A stretch of DNA of 64,000 nt from an uncultured Alistipes sp. (GTDB taxonomy: Bacteria; Bacteroidota; Bacteroidia; Bacteroidales; Rikenellaceae). Shown piece after piece: positions 35,218 to 43,113 of this stretch. Both the position numbers and the translations under genes were made by a program. Under the pieces are notes generated by a model. That model was not told the DNA's origin. It saw only the letters and a program-made list of their open reading frames with translations, and did not search any database. How positions within the stretch are numbered: the first letter of the stretch is position 1; each line of letters begins with the position of its first letter. The DNA lies in NCBI GenBank assembly GCA_944323075.1, contig CALURC010000014.1, positions 1 through 64,000 on the forward strand, read 5' to 3'.

Positions 35218-35730
35218 TCAATTGGTTTTGAACGGACGTTTGATCTGAGCCAATTCGCGATTGGCTTTGTCGATTTTCTGAGCCAGTTCAGCTTTGAATT
35301 TAACCATTTTTTCCATCAGTGCATCGTCGCCTGCGGCCAGAATCTCAACGGCAAGAATCGCTCCGTTTTTGGCTCCATCGAGCGCCATCGTTGCAACCGG
35401 GATTCCAGAAGGCATCTGCAAAATAGAGAGAATACTATCCCATCCATCGATCGAGTTGGAAGATTTGATCGGGATTCCGATTACGGGCAGAGGAGTCAGA
35501 GCCGCAATTACTCCGGGAAGATGGGCAGCTCCACCGGCTCCTGCGATAATCACCTTTACTCCGCGGCTACGTGCGTTCTTAGCAAAATCCATCACCTGCT
35601 CCGGTACGCGGTGGGCTGATAATGCGTTGATTTCGTAGGGGATTTCCATTTGATCGAGAAATTCGGCGGCAGCTTCCATAATTTTCAGATCAGACGTGCT
35701 GCCCATGATGATACTTACTTTCGGATTCAT
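35218..35730 (-). CDS. purE: N5-carboxyaminoimidazole ribonucleotide mutase
   Basis: This 170-residue purine biosynthesis enzyme has the N-terminal I-M-G-S-T-S-D-L, the catalytic S-A-H-R and A-G-A-G-G-A-A-H-L-P-G-V. It moves the carboxylate to make CAIR for IMP synthesis. It is transcribed away from hpt through the shared palindromic promoter at 35759-35774. Confidence 0.95.
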   Translation of the reverse strand: MNPKVSIIMGSTSDLKIMEAAAEFLDQMEIPYEINALSAHRVPEQVMDFAKNARSRGVKVIIAGAGGAAHLPGVIAALTPLPVIGIPIKSSNSIDGWDSILSILQMPSGIPVATMALDGAKNGAILAVEILAAGDDALMEKMVKFKAELAQKIDKANRELAQIKRPFKTN

Positions 35731-35758
35731 ATTATTTCGTTTTTCTATCGATTCCTAA

Positions 35759-35774
35759 TATCTTTGCAAAGATA
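35759..35774. promoter_or_regulatory. Back-to-back divergent -7 boxes (purE/zupT and hpt/queE)
   Basis: The perfect palindrome TATCTTTGCAAAGATA holds a TAnnTTTG box on each strand, abutting at the centre. The plus box would serve hpt (start 35819), the minus box purE (start 35730). The two implied start sites would fall within the partner's box, so both promoters probably cannot be occupied at once. Confidence 0.65.
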
Positions 35775-35818
35775 CGCATAAAACCGAGAAACCTCTCACC
35801 GAAAAACGATATATTATC

Positions 35819-36376
35819 ATGGAACGGCTCAAAACAACAGAAACCATCCGGGTTCACGACAAACGATTCAAACTCTTCATTCCGAATGAGGAGATCGTAG
35901 CATCTGTTAAACGGGTTGCAGACAAGATCAACAGCGACTACACAGACAAACCGACACCTTTGTTTGTCGGCGTACTGAACGGAGCATTTATGTTCATGGG
36001 CGAATTGATGAAACATATCGCTATCGATTGTGAGATTTCGTTTGTAAAGATTGCTTCTTATGCCGGAACCGAAAGCACAGGAAACGTCAAACAGCTGATC
36101 GGACTCAACACGTCGGTCGAAAATCGGCATGTCATTATCGTAGAGGATATTGTCGACACAGGAATCAGTATCGAGCACTCTACCGAGCTTTTGAAAAAGA
36201 TGAATCCGGCTTCAGTCTCGGTATGCACCCTGCTGTTCAAGCCCGAATCATATACAAAAACGATACCGGTTGACTATTGTGCATTCTCTATTCCCGATCG
36301 TTTCGTCGTCGGATTCGGGCTGGATTACGACGGTTTGGGCCGAAATTATAAAGACATTTATGAAATCGATGAATAA
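35819..36376 (+). CDS. hpt: Hypoxanthine phosphoribosyltransferase
   Basis: This 185-residue purine salvage enzyme has the PRPP-binding loop V-I-I-V-E-D-I-V-D-T-G-I-S near 105-117 and L-F-V-G-V-L-N-G-A-F-M-F near 51. It converts hypoxanthine or guanine to nucleotides. Its stop overlaps the queE start by 8 bases. Confidence 0.93.
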   Translation: MERLKTTETIRVHDKRFKLFIPNEEIVASVKRVADKINSDYTDKPTPLFVGVLNGAFMFMGELMKHIAIDCEISFVKIASYAGTESTGNVKQLIGLNTSVENRHVIIVEDIVDTGISIEHSTELLKKMNPASVSVCTLLFKPESYTKTIPVDYCAFSIPDRFVVGFGLDYDGLGRNYKDIYEIDE

Positions 36377-36992
36377 CGACATATTTTGTGGCGGAAAGAA
36401 ACTTCCGCTGGTGGAAGATTTTTACACGATACAGGGAGAAGGGTTTCACACCGGGAAGCCGGCCTATTTCATCCGTCTGGGTGGATGTGACGTCGGATGC
36501 AAATGGTGCGATGCAAAGATGACGTGGAATCCCCACATGTTTCCTCCGGTCGACGTAGATACGATTATTGACCGAGCCTGCTCATATGCAGCACAGGCCA
36601 TTGTCATTACAGGCGGAGAACCCTCGTTGTATCCATTGGAGTATCTGACCGGACAGTTGCGAGAACGCGGCCTGAAAATCTTTCTTGAGACTTCGGGAGC
36701 ACATGAGTTGAGCGGAACGTTCGACTGGATCTGCCTTTCGCCGAAGAAACAACATCCGCCGGTCGATTCGATTTTTAGCCGAGCCGACGAATTGAAGGTA
36801 ATTGTCGAAACCGAAGAGGATTTCAAGTGGGCCGAGACCAATGCGAAGAGGGTAGGGAAAGGGTGTATGCTCTATCTGCAACCCGAGTGGAGCCGATACG
36901 AGCAGATGATTCCGACAATGGTCGAATACGTCAAGGAGCATCCGCAGTGGAACATCTCGATCCAGACCCATAAATACATGCATATTCCCTAA
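36369..36992 (+). CDS. queE: 7-carboxy-7-deazaguanine synthase (radical SAM)
   Basis: About 207 residues. The radical-SAM cluster motif is C-D-V-G-C-K-W-C (C-x3-C-x2-C) in a G-G-C-D context near 36-43, preceded by D-F-Y-T-I-Q-G-E-G. It forms the deazaguanine core used for queuosine. ATG 36369 is chosen because it overlaps the hpt stop in the ATGAATAA pattern; ATG 36360 is the alternative. Co-transcription with a purine salvage gene makes sense because the pathway draws on GTP. Confidence 0.92.
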   Translation: MNNDIFCGGKKLPLVEDFYTIQGEGFHTGKPAYFIRLGGCDVGCKWCDAKMTWNPHMFPPVDVDTIIDRACSYAAQAIVITGGEPSLYPLEYLTGQLRERGLKIFLETSGAHELSGTFDWICLSPKKQHPPVDSIFSRADELKVIVETEEDFKWAETNAKRVGKGCMLYLQPEWSRYEQMIPTMVEYVKEHPQWNISIQTHKYMHIP

Positions 36993-37071
36993 CGGAAAAT
37001 AGAAACAGAGCCTATAAGGAGTGTGAGGTTGTAAAGAGTGACCGGCACACAAACCAACCACAAGAAATTTG

Positions 37072-37356
37072 TCAGCGTAACAGGTAGATCGTCTCGTCCT
37101 TACGCTTCATCAGGTAGTGTTCGCGCGCGTACTGCTCCAGATAGCGGTCGTCCTTCAGGTTTTCGAGGATCGTACTGTCTTCGGCGATTTTCTGGAGGTA
37201 GTAATCGCGCTGCTCCTCCAGCGCCTTGTTTTTCTGTTTGAGCCGCCACACCTCGATCAGGTTGTTCTTGTCGAACACAAGTATCAACAGCACAAACACC
37301 GCAATGCTGATGATCCACAACCGTCTGTCCCTTAAAAACGCCTTGGTAAATTTCAC
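37072..37356 (-). CDS. Septum formation initiator (FtsB/DivIC family)
   Basis: This 94-residue protein has a short cytoplasmic start, one membrane helix (about 14-30) and a coiled coil (about 38-65) ending Y-L-E-Q-Y-A-R-E-H-Y, the DivIC-family layout of the divisome FtsB-FtsL-FtsQ subcomplex. It is followed on the same strand, from the 5' side, by thiD (43 bases upstream). Confidence 0.85.
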   Translation of the reverse strand: MKFTKAFLRDRRLWIISIAVFVLLILVFDKNNLIEVWRLKQKNKALEEQRDYYLQKIAEDSTILENLKDDRYLEQYAREHYLMKRKDETIYLLR

Positions 37357-37399
37357 GACTCACATACTTTTGTGTAAAAATAGCAAACTTTCAGCAATA

Positions 37400-38206
37400 T
37401 TACTCCCAGAACCGATAAAAATGGTGCAAAGGTCCATGGCCGTGTCCGATCGCATAATCGCTTCCGCGACGAATGGCTTCATGAACATAGGCTTCGGCCC
37501 GTTCCACCGCCTCCCTTAACGAGTATCCCTGAGCCAAAAATGCCGCGATAGCTGAGGATAGGGTACAGCCAGTCCCGTGCGTATTATTTGTCTCGATCCG
37601 ATCGTATCGGAACACCGTACATTGCTCCCCTTCATAGAGATGATCGGCAACAGTCTCGCCATCGCAATGTCCGGCCTTCAGCAGCACGTTTTTCGCTCCC
37701 TGACTTTGCAATTCGGCTGCGGCTTCTGCAAAATCGGAATCTGATCGAATCGTCAGACCTGTTAAAAATTCGGCTTCGGGAATATTCGGCGTAATCAGCT
37801 CTGCCAACGGGAACAGCAACTCCCTAATGGAAGCCATCACCTCCTCGCCCGACAGGCAGCTACCCGACGTAGAGACCATAACCGGATCGACCACGACTCG
37901 GGATATACCGTGTCGACGCAACACGTCCGCCACCCGTTCGACCGTCTCGACCGAAGGCAGCATACCGATCTTTACGGCGTCTACACCAATATCTTCGATT
38001 ACGGCTGCCATTTGATCGGCTACATACGAGGAAGGAACAGGATGTATTCCCGCAACGCCGAGCGTATTCTGCACCGTTATCGCCGTGATGGCGGTCATTG
38101 CGTAGCTGCCACAAGCGGATATGGCCTTGATGTCGGCCTGGATACCCGCACCGCCACCGCTGTCCGATCCCGCTATAGATAATACCTTCTTATAACTTTT
38201 ACTCAT
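37400..38206 (-). CDS. thiD: Hydroxymethylpyrimidine/phosphomethylpyrimidine kinase
   Basis: This 268-residue ribokinase-fold enzyme phosphorylates HMP and HMP-P for thiamine synthesis. Motifs: G-S-D-S-G-G-G-A-G-I-Q-A-D-I-K near 13-27, and N-N-T-H-G-T-G-C-T-L-S-S near 208-219. Its start overlaps the preceding gene by 8 bases. I see no TPP riboswitch upstream. Confidence 0.94.
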   Translation of the reverse strand: MSKSYKKVLSIAGSDSGGGAGIQADIKAISACGSYAMTAITAITVQNTLGVAGIHPVPSSYVADQMAAVIEDIGVDAVKIGMLPSVETVERVADVLRRHGISRVVVDPVMVSTSGSCLSGEEVMASIRELLFPLAELITPNIPEAEFLTGLTIRSDSDFAEAAAELQSQGAKNVLLKAGHCDGETVADHLYEGEQCTVFRYDRIETNNTHGTGCTLSSAIAAFLAQGYSLREAVERAEAYVHEAIRRGSDYAIGHGHGPLHHFYRFWE

Positions 38207-38678
38207 CGCCTTGCAGCAGTTTGTTTTGAAGACCTTCCCAAATCATTTCATAAGCCTCAGGGGCTGTCAAAACGCCCTTATCTTCATAATAATAGTTTGG
38301 AGTGGCGTTCAAGTTTCCAGCCCAATTCCAATCTTCATATAAGATGTTTAACCGTACACACGACTCCTGCTCGTCTACACAACATGGACGGATGATGAAA
38401 TTGAGCGTTCTCCGTTCGCCCTTTTTGACGGATAACAAACGATCGTGTGGAATAAACCGGTCGGCACAGATAAAACCGGCATCGCTGTCGACCGAGCGGA
38501 TCCTATACCCCTCGTCCATCAGGTAGTCGATCGTCCCGTTCAGCAAAGAATCCTTTTCGCAGAAGAACCGTTTTACGGTAATCGAGTCGGAACCCTCCTT
38601 GCCCGACACGGAAACCGTACAGATTAACCCTATCAGCAAAATTAGAGACCGAACGGTATGTATCCAAACGTTTTTCAT
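38199..38678 (-). CDS. Hypothetical secreted protein
   Basis: This 159-residue protein has an N-terminal hydrophobic signal (about 8-26, probable cleavage after S-V-S-G). No lipobox fits. The mature part has a repeated mix of charged beta strands with three Cys (C-C-V-D, C-V-R-L). I do not recognise the family. It overlaps thiD and probably shares its transcript. Confidence 0.6.
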   Translation of the reverse strand: MKNVWIHTVRSLILLIGLICTVSVSGKEGSDSITVKRFFCEKDSLLNGTIDYLMDEGYRIRSVDSDAGFICADRFIPHDRLLSVKKGERRTLNFIIRPCCVDEQESCVRLNILYEDWNWAGNLNATPNYYYEDKGVLTAPEAYEMIWEGLQNKLLQGDE

Positions 38679-38724
38679 CTCTACTACAACTTTAGGTTGG
38701 ATATCGAGTATCTCATTAAGTGTC

Positions 38725-40182
38725 TTATTCCTTCTTTGAATTCAAGGCTTTGTGTTCCAAATTCAACACACTTCCTATCTCGAGGAAAGATGCACCTTTC
38801 GCTGCGCCGAAACTTCCTCCGATAACCACAACCAAATCCTCCTTTTTAAGCCATTTACGATCTTCAAGATAGTACAAAACATCAAGAAGAAAACTTTCGT
38901 GATCAACCGTCGGTTCCTGATAGATGGCGTGAATACCGTAAGAAATAGCCAACTGCCGCATCACACACTTCCGGTAACATACCGCATAGACCGGCTTAGC
39001 TCCTCGGAATGCAGCCAAATATCGTCCGGTCCGACCGGAAAGTGTATCGATAATGATCGCTCGAACCGGCAAATTCAAGCAGGCCCGCACAGCCGAACGA
39101 GCCAACTGAGCAGTAATTTCGTTGTTGATGCGCACCAAGTTCATGTCCGTATCGGGCGAGTGTTGAGCCGTATCCCGTTCGATTTCGCGGGCTACACGTG
39201 CCATCGTCTCTACCGCTTCAACCGGATATTGACCATTTGCCGTTTCACCGCTCAACATCACGGCGTCCACCCGTTGATATATGGCATTGGCAACATCGCT
39301 GATCTCTGCCCGGGTCGGTCTCGGGTGAGTAATCATCGTGTGCAGCATCTGCGTCGCAATGATCACCGGCTTCTTGCTCTCAATACACTTGTTTACCAGG
39401 AAACGCTGCACCACAGGAATCTCTTCGGCGGGAATCTCTACACCCAAATCTCCCCGCGCAACCATAATACCATAAGTCTCATCGAGGATTTCGTCGATGT
39501 TATCGACACCTTCGCGGTTCTCTATCTTGGAAATGATCTTTATCGAACTGTTACGCCGCTTTATAATCTCCTTCACGGCAAGCACATCCTCTTTTTTCCG
39601 CACGAATGAGTGGGCAATAAAATCGACATCATGCTCTATGGCCCAATCGATAAAACGGGCGTCACGTTCGGTCACCGACGGCAGATCAATCGCCACACCG
39701 GGAATATTGACACTTTTCCGGGCACATATCACACCACCGTTACAAACCTCACAAACCAATGCATTCTCCTTTTTATCGAGCACATGCAATTCGATCTCTC
39801 CGTCGTCGATCAGCACGACTGCGCCGACAGGAACATCTCTGCATACCATCGCATAATTCAGGTAAATACACTCCTTGCTCGACACCGCATCTTGGTCGGT
39901 TCCCTTCAACAGCAACCGATCTCCCGTTGTAACGGGTATTCCATCGACAAATGCGGGAGACATACCCGTTACCCGGATTTCAGGTCCTTTGGTGTCGATA
40001 ATTATGGCGATCTGATCGGAAACGCGGCGCACATTTTCGACAATCGAAGTTGCGCCTTCAGGGGTCAAGTGGGCCGAATTGATCCGCACGGCGTTCATGC
40101 CAGCTTCGTATAGTGAACGTATAAAATCCGATTCACAATGTCGGTCTGAGATGGTTGCAACTATTTTAGTTCTTTTATCCAT
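38725..40182 (-). CDS. pyk: Pyruvate kinase
   Basis: This glycolytic enzyme of about 485 residues converts PEP and ADP to pyruvate and ATP. M-D-K-R-T-K-I-V-A-T-I at the start (ATG 40182; an ATG at 40197 would add five residues), D-T-K-G-P-E-I-R near 60, S-K-I-E-N-R-E-G (active-site Lys) near 215 and M-V-A-R-G-D-L-G-V-E-I near 240 are the hallmarks. It follows aroQ by 15 bases and probably shares its promoter. Confidence 0.95.
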   Translation of the reverse strand: MDKRTKIVATISDRHCESDFIRSLYEAGMNAVRINSAHLTPEGATSIVENVRRVSDQIAIIIDTKGPEIRVTGMSPAFVDGIPVTTGDRLLLKGTDQDAVSSKECIYLNYAMVCRDVPVGAVVLIDDGEIELHVLDKKENALVCEVCNGGVICARKSVNIPGVAIDLPSVTERDARFIDWAIEHDVDFIAHSFVRKKEDVLAVKEIIKRRNSSIKIISKIENREGVDNIDEILDETYGIMVARGDLGVEIPAEEIPVVQRFLVNKCIESKKPVIIATQMLHTMITHPRPTRAEISDVANAIYQRVDAVMLSGETANGQYPVEAVETMARVAREIERDTAQHSPDTDMNLVRINNEITAQLARSAVRACLNLPVRAIIIDTLSGRTGRYLAAFRGAKPVYAVCYRKCVMRQLAISYGIHAIYQEPTVDHESFLLDVLYYLEDRKWLKKEDLVVVIGGSFGAAKGASFLEIGSVLNLEHKALNSKKE

Positions 40183-40197
40183 ACAAAAGCTCTCCAA

Positions 40198-40614
40198 TTA
40201 TCCGATAAAACTCAAAATTCCGAGACGATAGGAATCGAGACCGAATCCCATAATAGACCCTTTGCATTTCGGTGCAATCAACGATACATGACGGTACGAT
40301 TCACGAGCCAGAATGCACGAAATGTGAACTTCAACAACCGGAATACGGATACCGCCTATAGCATCGGCAATCGCTATCGACGTATGGGTATAAGCGCCGG
40401 CATTCATTACAACACCATCATATTCATCTTGTGCAGCGTGGAGCCGATCGACCAATTCCCCCTCGATATTCGACTGATAATATCCCAATTCGACCTGCGG
40501 GAACATTTTTTTCAGTTCATCAAAATAGGATTCGAAGGTACGTTCACCGTAGATGCTTTTTTCGCGTTGTCCCAATAAGTTCAAATTCGGACCGTTGATA
40601 ATCAAAATCTTCAT
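40198..40614 (-). CDS. aroQ: Type II 3-dehydroquinate dehydratase
   Basis: This 138-residue shikimate-pathway enzyme begins M-K-I-L-I-I-N-G-P-N-L-N-L-L-G-Q-R-E, with N-A-G-A-Y-T-H-T-S and E-V-H-I-S-C-I-L-A-R-E; the catalytic Tyr and His are present. An upstream ATG at 40668 is unlikely since the family starts at M-K-I. A reversed -7 box at 40668-40675 lies 54 bases upstream. Confidence 0.93.
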   Translation of the reverse strand: MKILIINGPNLNLLGQREKSIYGERTFESYFDELKKMFPQVELGYYQSNIEGELVDRLHAAQDEYDGVVMNAGAYTHTSIAIADAIGGIRIPVVEVHISCILARESYRHVSLIAPKCKGSIMGFGLDSYRLGILSFIG

Positions 40615-40667
40615 CGAAATAAATTTTACGGATAACTTAAATAAAAAACACTTTCTCAAATTCGTCA

Positions 40668-40675
40668 CAAAAATA
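40668..40675 (-). promoter_or_regulatory. -7 box for aroQ-pyk
   Basis: TATTTTTG on the minus strand fits TAnnTTTG. Confidence 0.5.
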
Positions 40676-40699
40676 CATCAGGAATCTGAATAATTAACA

Positions 40700-40707
40700 T
40701 ACTTTTG
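40700..40707 (+). promoter_or_regulatory. -7 box for thiL
   Basis: TACTTTTG fits TAnnTTTG, 32 bases before the thiL ATG. Confidence 0.6.
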
Positions 40708-40739
40708 TAACAATTTCATCGAACTATAACACGAAGAAC

Positions 40740-41690
40740 ATGCAACTGTACGAACTCGGAGAATTCGGGCTGATCGGTAAAATCAAAGAGCTTTTTTCCG
40801 CCATTCCGCTCCACGGTTGTCGGGGAATCGGAGACGACTGTGCGGTCATTCCCATAGGGACAGGAGAGTCCCTAACCGTTACGACTGACATGCTGGTCGA
40901 GGAGATTCATTTCCTGCGATCTGCAACCGATCCCTTTCGCTTGGGACGCAAATCCCTTGCCGTAAATCTCAGCGATGTGGCAGCTATGGGAGCAACACCT
41001 TTTGCATCATTTCTTTCGATCGCCCTGCCGCAAGACGTCTCTGCCGAGTGGGCTGAGCAGTTTATGGAAGGGTATCGGAGTCTGTCAGCCGAATTCGGCG
41101 TTGCCCTGCTGGGCGGAGACACGACCTCTGCTCCCGAACATATTGCTATCAATGTCGTGGCCATAGGACGTGCCGACAACCAAAAAATCAAGTACCGTTT
41201 TACTGCTAACGAGGAAGATGTTATCTATGTTACAGGATATTTAGGCGATTCAGCTCAAGGTCTGATAGATATACGAAACGGAGCGGGAGACTCAGCGTTT
41301 GCCCGAGTACATCTCGACCCAGCCCCGTGTATCCGCGAAGGCATCTGGCTTGGCCAACAACCCGAAGTGCATGCCATGATGGACCTTTCAGATGGCCTTG
41401 CCTCCGACCTGAGGCATATCCTGAAAGCCTCCGGCGTATCGGCTGAAGTTTTACTAGATAAGATACCTACTAAAGTAGATGTAAAACTGGCTGTTGGCGG
41501 TGGTGAAGACTACCAACTGCTATTAACTGTAGCGGCAAAATCTGCCCCCAAAATAGCTGCTGCATTTGCCGCTCAGTTCGGTAAGCCTTTATATGAGATC
41601 GGAAAAATCAAGGCAGGAGCACCTGACATTACATGGATCGGCGAAAAAGCTGCAGAAATCGCCGACAGCCGGGGGTTCAGCCATTTTTAG
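40740..41690 (+). CDS. thiL: Thiamine-monophosphate kinase
   Basis: This 316-residue enzyme makes thiamine pyrophosphate. Motifs: G-I-G-D-D-C-A-V near 25-32, T-D-M-L-V-E-x-I-H-F near 49, L-A-V-N-L-S-D-V-A-A-M-G-A near 73, L-L-G-G-D-T-T near 117 and M-D-L-S-D-G-L-A-S-D near 213. Monocistronic, with its own promoter and a terminator. Confidence 0.94.
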   Translation: MQLYELGEFGLIGKIKELFSAIPLHGCRGIGDDCAVIPIGTGESLTVTTDMLVEEIHFLRSATDPFRLGRKSLAVNLSDVAAMGATPFASFLSIALPQDVSAEWAEQFMEGYRSLSAEFGVALLGGDTTSAPEHIAINVVAIGRADNQKIKYRFTANEEDVIYVTGYLGDSAQGLIDIRNGAGDSAFARVHLDPAPCIREGIWLGQQPEVHAMMDLSDGLASDLRHILKASGVSAEVLLDKIPTKVDVKLAVGGGEDYQLLLTVAAKSAPKIAAAFAAQFGKPLYEIGKIKAGAPDITWIGEKAAEIADSRGFSHF

Positions 41691-41723
41691 AAAAGTTTTC
41701 CTATATACATCTTAAGGCACTAA

Positions 41724-41758
41724 AAAAGGTCGTACTGATTCCGCACGACCTTTTGCTT
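41724..41758. terminator. Hairpin between convergent thiL and galM
   Basis: AAAAGGTCGT (41724-41733) pairs with ACGACCTTTT (41745-41754); T-rich on both sides, so it could work in both directions. Confidence 0.75.
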
Positions 41759-41776
41759 TTATTCCGATCAGACAAT

Positions 41777-42916
41777 CTATTTCACTGAAAATGAATATAT
41801 TGTCGTTTGCGTATAGGTTTCTCCAGGTCGAAGTACGGCCGACGGGAAATTTTCGTGATTCGGTGCATCCGGATAGTTCTGCGCCTCCAGTGCGAAAGCC
41901 GAGCGGTAATAAGGCGATACCTCATCTTGCTGTACGCGCGACTTGCCGGTAAAGAACTGAATGCCGGGTGTATCAGTGAGAACCGTCATCAATACTCCTG
42001 TTGCTGGCTCATACACTTCGGCAGCGCAAACCACCACGCCACACGAGTCGCGACGGATCACATAGTTGTGGTCATAACCATTGCGGTAATCGAAAATGCT
42101 GTCTGCGTCCATAACCCGAGAACCGATCGTCTTCGGGGTTCTGAAATCCAAAGCCGTACCTTCGACCGGAGCGATCTCACCGAGAGGAATCAGCGTCGAA
42201 TCGGTCGGCGTATAGGTATCCGCATTAAGGGTGAGCGAATGAGAATTGATGCTGGTTTTATGGTCTCCACCGTGCAGATTGAAATAGGCATGACTGGTCA
42301 GATTGAGAACGGTCGGAGCATCGGTCGTGGCAGAGTAGTCAATCCGCAGTTGATTGTCGGCCGTCACCGTATAGATCACCCGTGTCGTAAGTGTGCCGGG
42401 AAAATTTTCCTCCCCATCGGGCGATACATAAACCAATTCCAAGGCCTCGTTTCCAGCCGTATCGGTAAACGGACGGGCATCCCAAACCTTTTTGCTGAAA
42501 CCTACGATTCCGCCGTGGAGCGTATTCGGGCCGTTGTTGATCGGCAGTGAGTACTCTTTGTCGTCCAACACGAAACGGCCGTTGGCAATCCGGTTGGCGT
42601 AACGTCCGGTAATCGCCGCAGCAAAAGTGTTTTCCGGAACAAAATAATCAGCCAGGGTAGGGTAGCCCAACACCACGTTAATCAGTTTCCCGTCGCGGGC
42701 CGGCACCCACGCATCGGTGACTATACCTCCGTAGTTCGTTACCTGAACAACCATACCGTTGGCATTCTGCAATGTATACAACGACACCGGTTTCCCTTGC
42801 ATGACGGAGTCGAAATTTTCAGCCGCAAAGAGTTCGGGTCCCTCCGGCTGAGGCGTTTTGTTGCACGATACCACTCCGAGCAGGACCGCACACAAAATAA
42901 AAATCCGTTTCATCAA
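41777..42916 (-). CDS. galM: Aldose 1-epimerase, lipoprotein form
   Basis: This 379-residue mutarotase has a lipoprotein signal ending V-V-S-C near residue 18. G-R-Y-A-N-R-I near 105, N-N-G-P-N-T-L-H-G-G near 128, the catalytic N-L-T-S-H-A-Y-F-N-L near 205 and the conserved Glu in A-L-E-A-Q near 347 are present. It interconverts sugar anomers, here outside the cytoplasm. It stands alone. Confidence 0.92.
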   Translation of the reverse strand: MMKRIFILCAVLLGVVSCNKTPQPEGPELFAAENFDSVMQGKPVSLYTLQNANGMVVQVTNYGGIVTDAWVPARDGKLINVVLGYPTLADYFVPENTFAAAITGRYANRIANGRFVLDDKEYSLPINNGPNTLHGGIVGFSKKVWDARPFTDTAGNEALELVYVSPDGEENFPGTLTTRVIYTVTADNQLRIDYSATTDAPTVLNLTSHAYFNLHGGDHKTSINSHSLTLNADTYTPTDSTLIPLGEIAPVEGTALDFRTPKTIGSRVMDADSIFDYRNGYDHNYVIRRDSCGVVVCAAEVYEPATGVLMTVLTDTPGIQFFTGKSRVQQDEVSPYYRSAFALEAQNYPDAPNHENFPSAVLRPGETYTQTTIYSFSVK

Positions 42917-43085
42917 ATAAATATAATTTTCGGTTAAAATTTCATGTCGCTAAATTAATAATTATTTGACAAAAAGGGAAAAAGACTCTTCATTTCTAAC
43001 AATTAAACAGCCCTATCCTTATTTTTCACCCCTTTCATCATCGTTTCGCACCAATCAAAAAATCTGATTTTTTCAATAAAAAATG

Positions 43086-43093
43086 TATCTTTG
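43086..43093 (+). promoter_or_regulatory. -7 box for the ResB-CcsA gene
   Basis: TATCTTTG, 21 bases before the ATG. Confidence 0.55.
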
Positions 43094-43113
43094 TCAGTCA
43101 CCCCTTTAACGAT

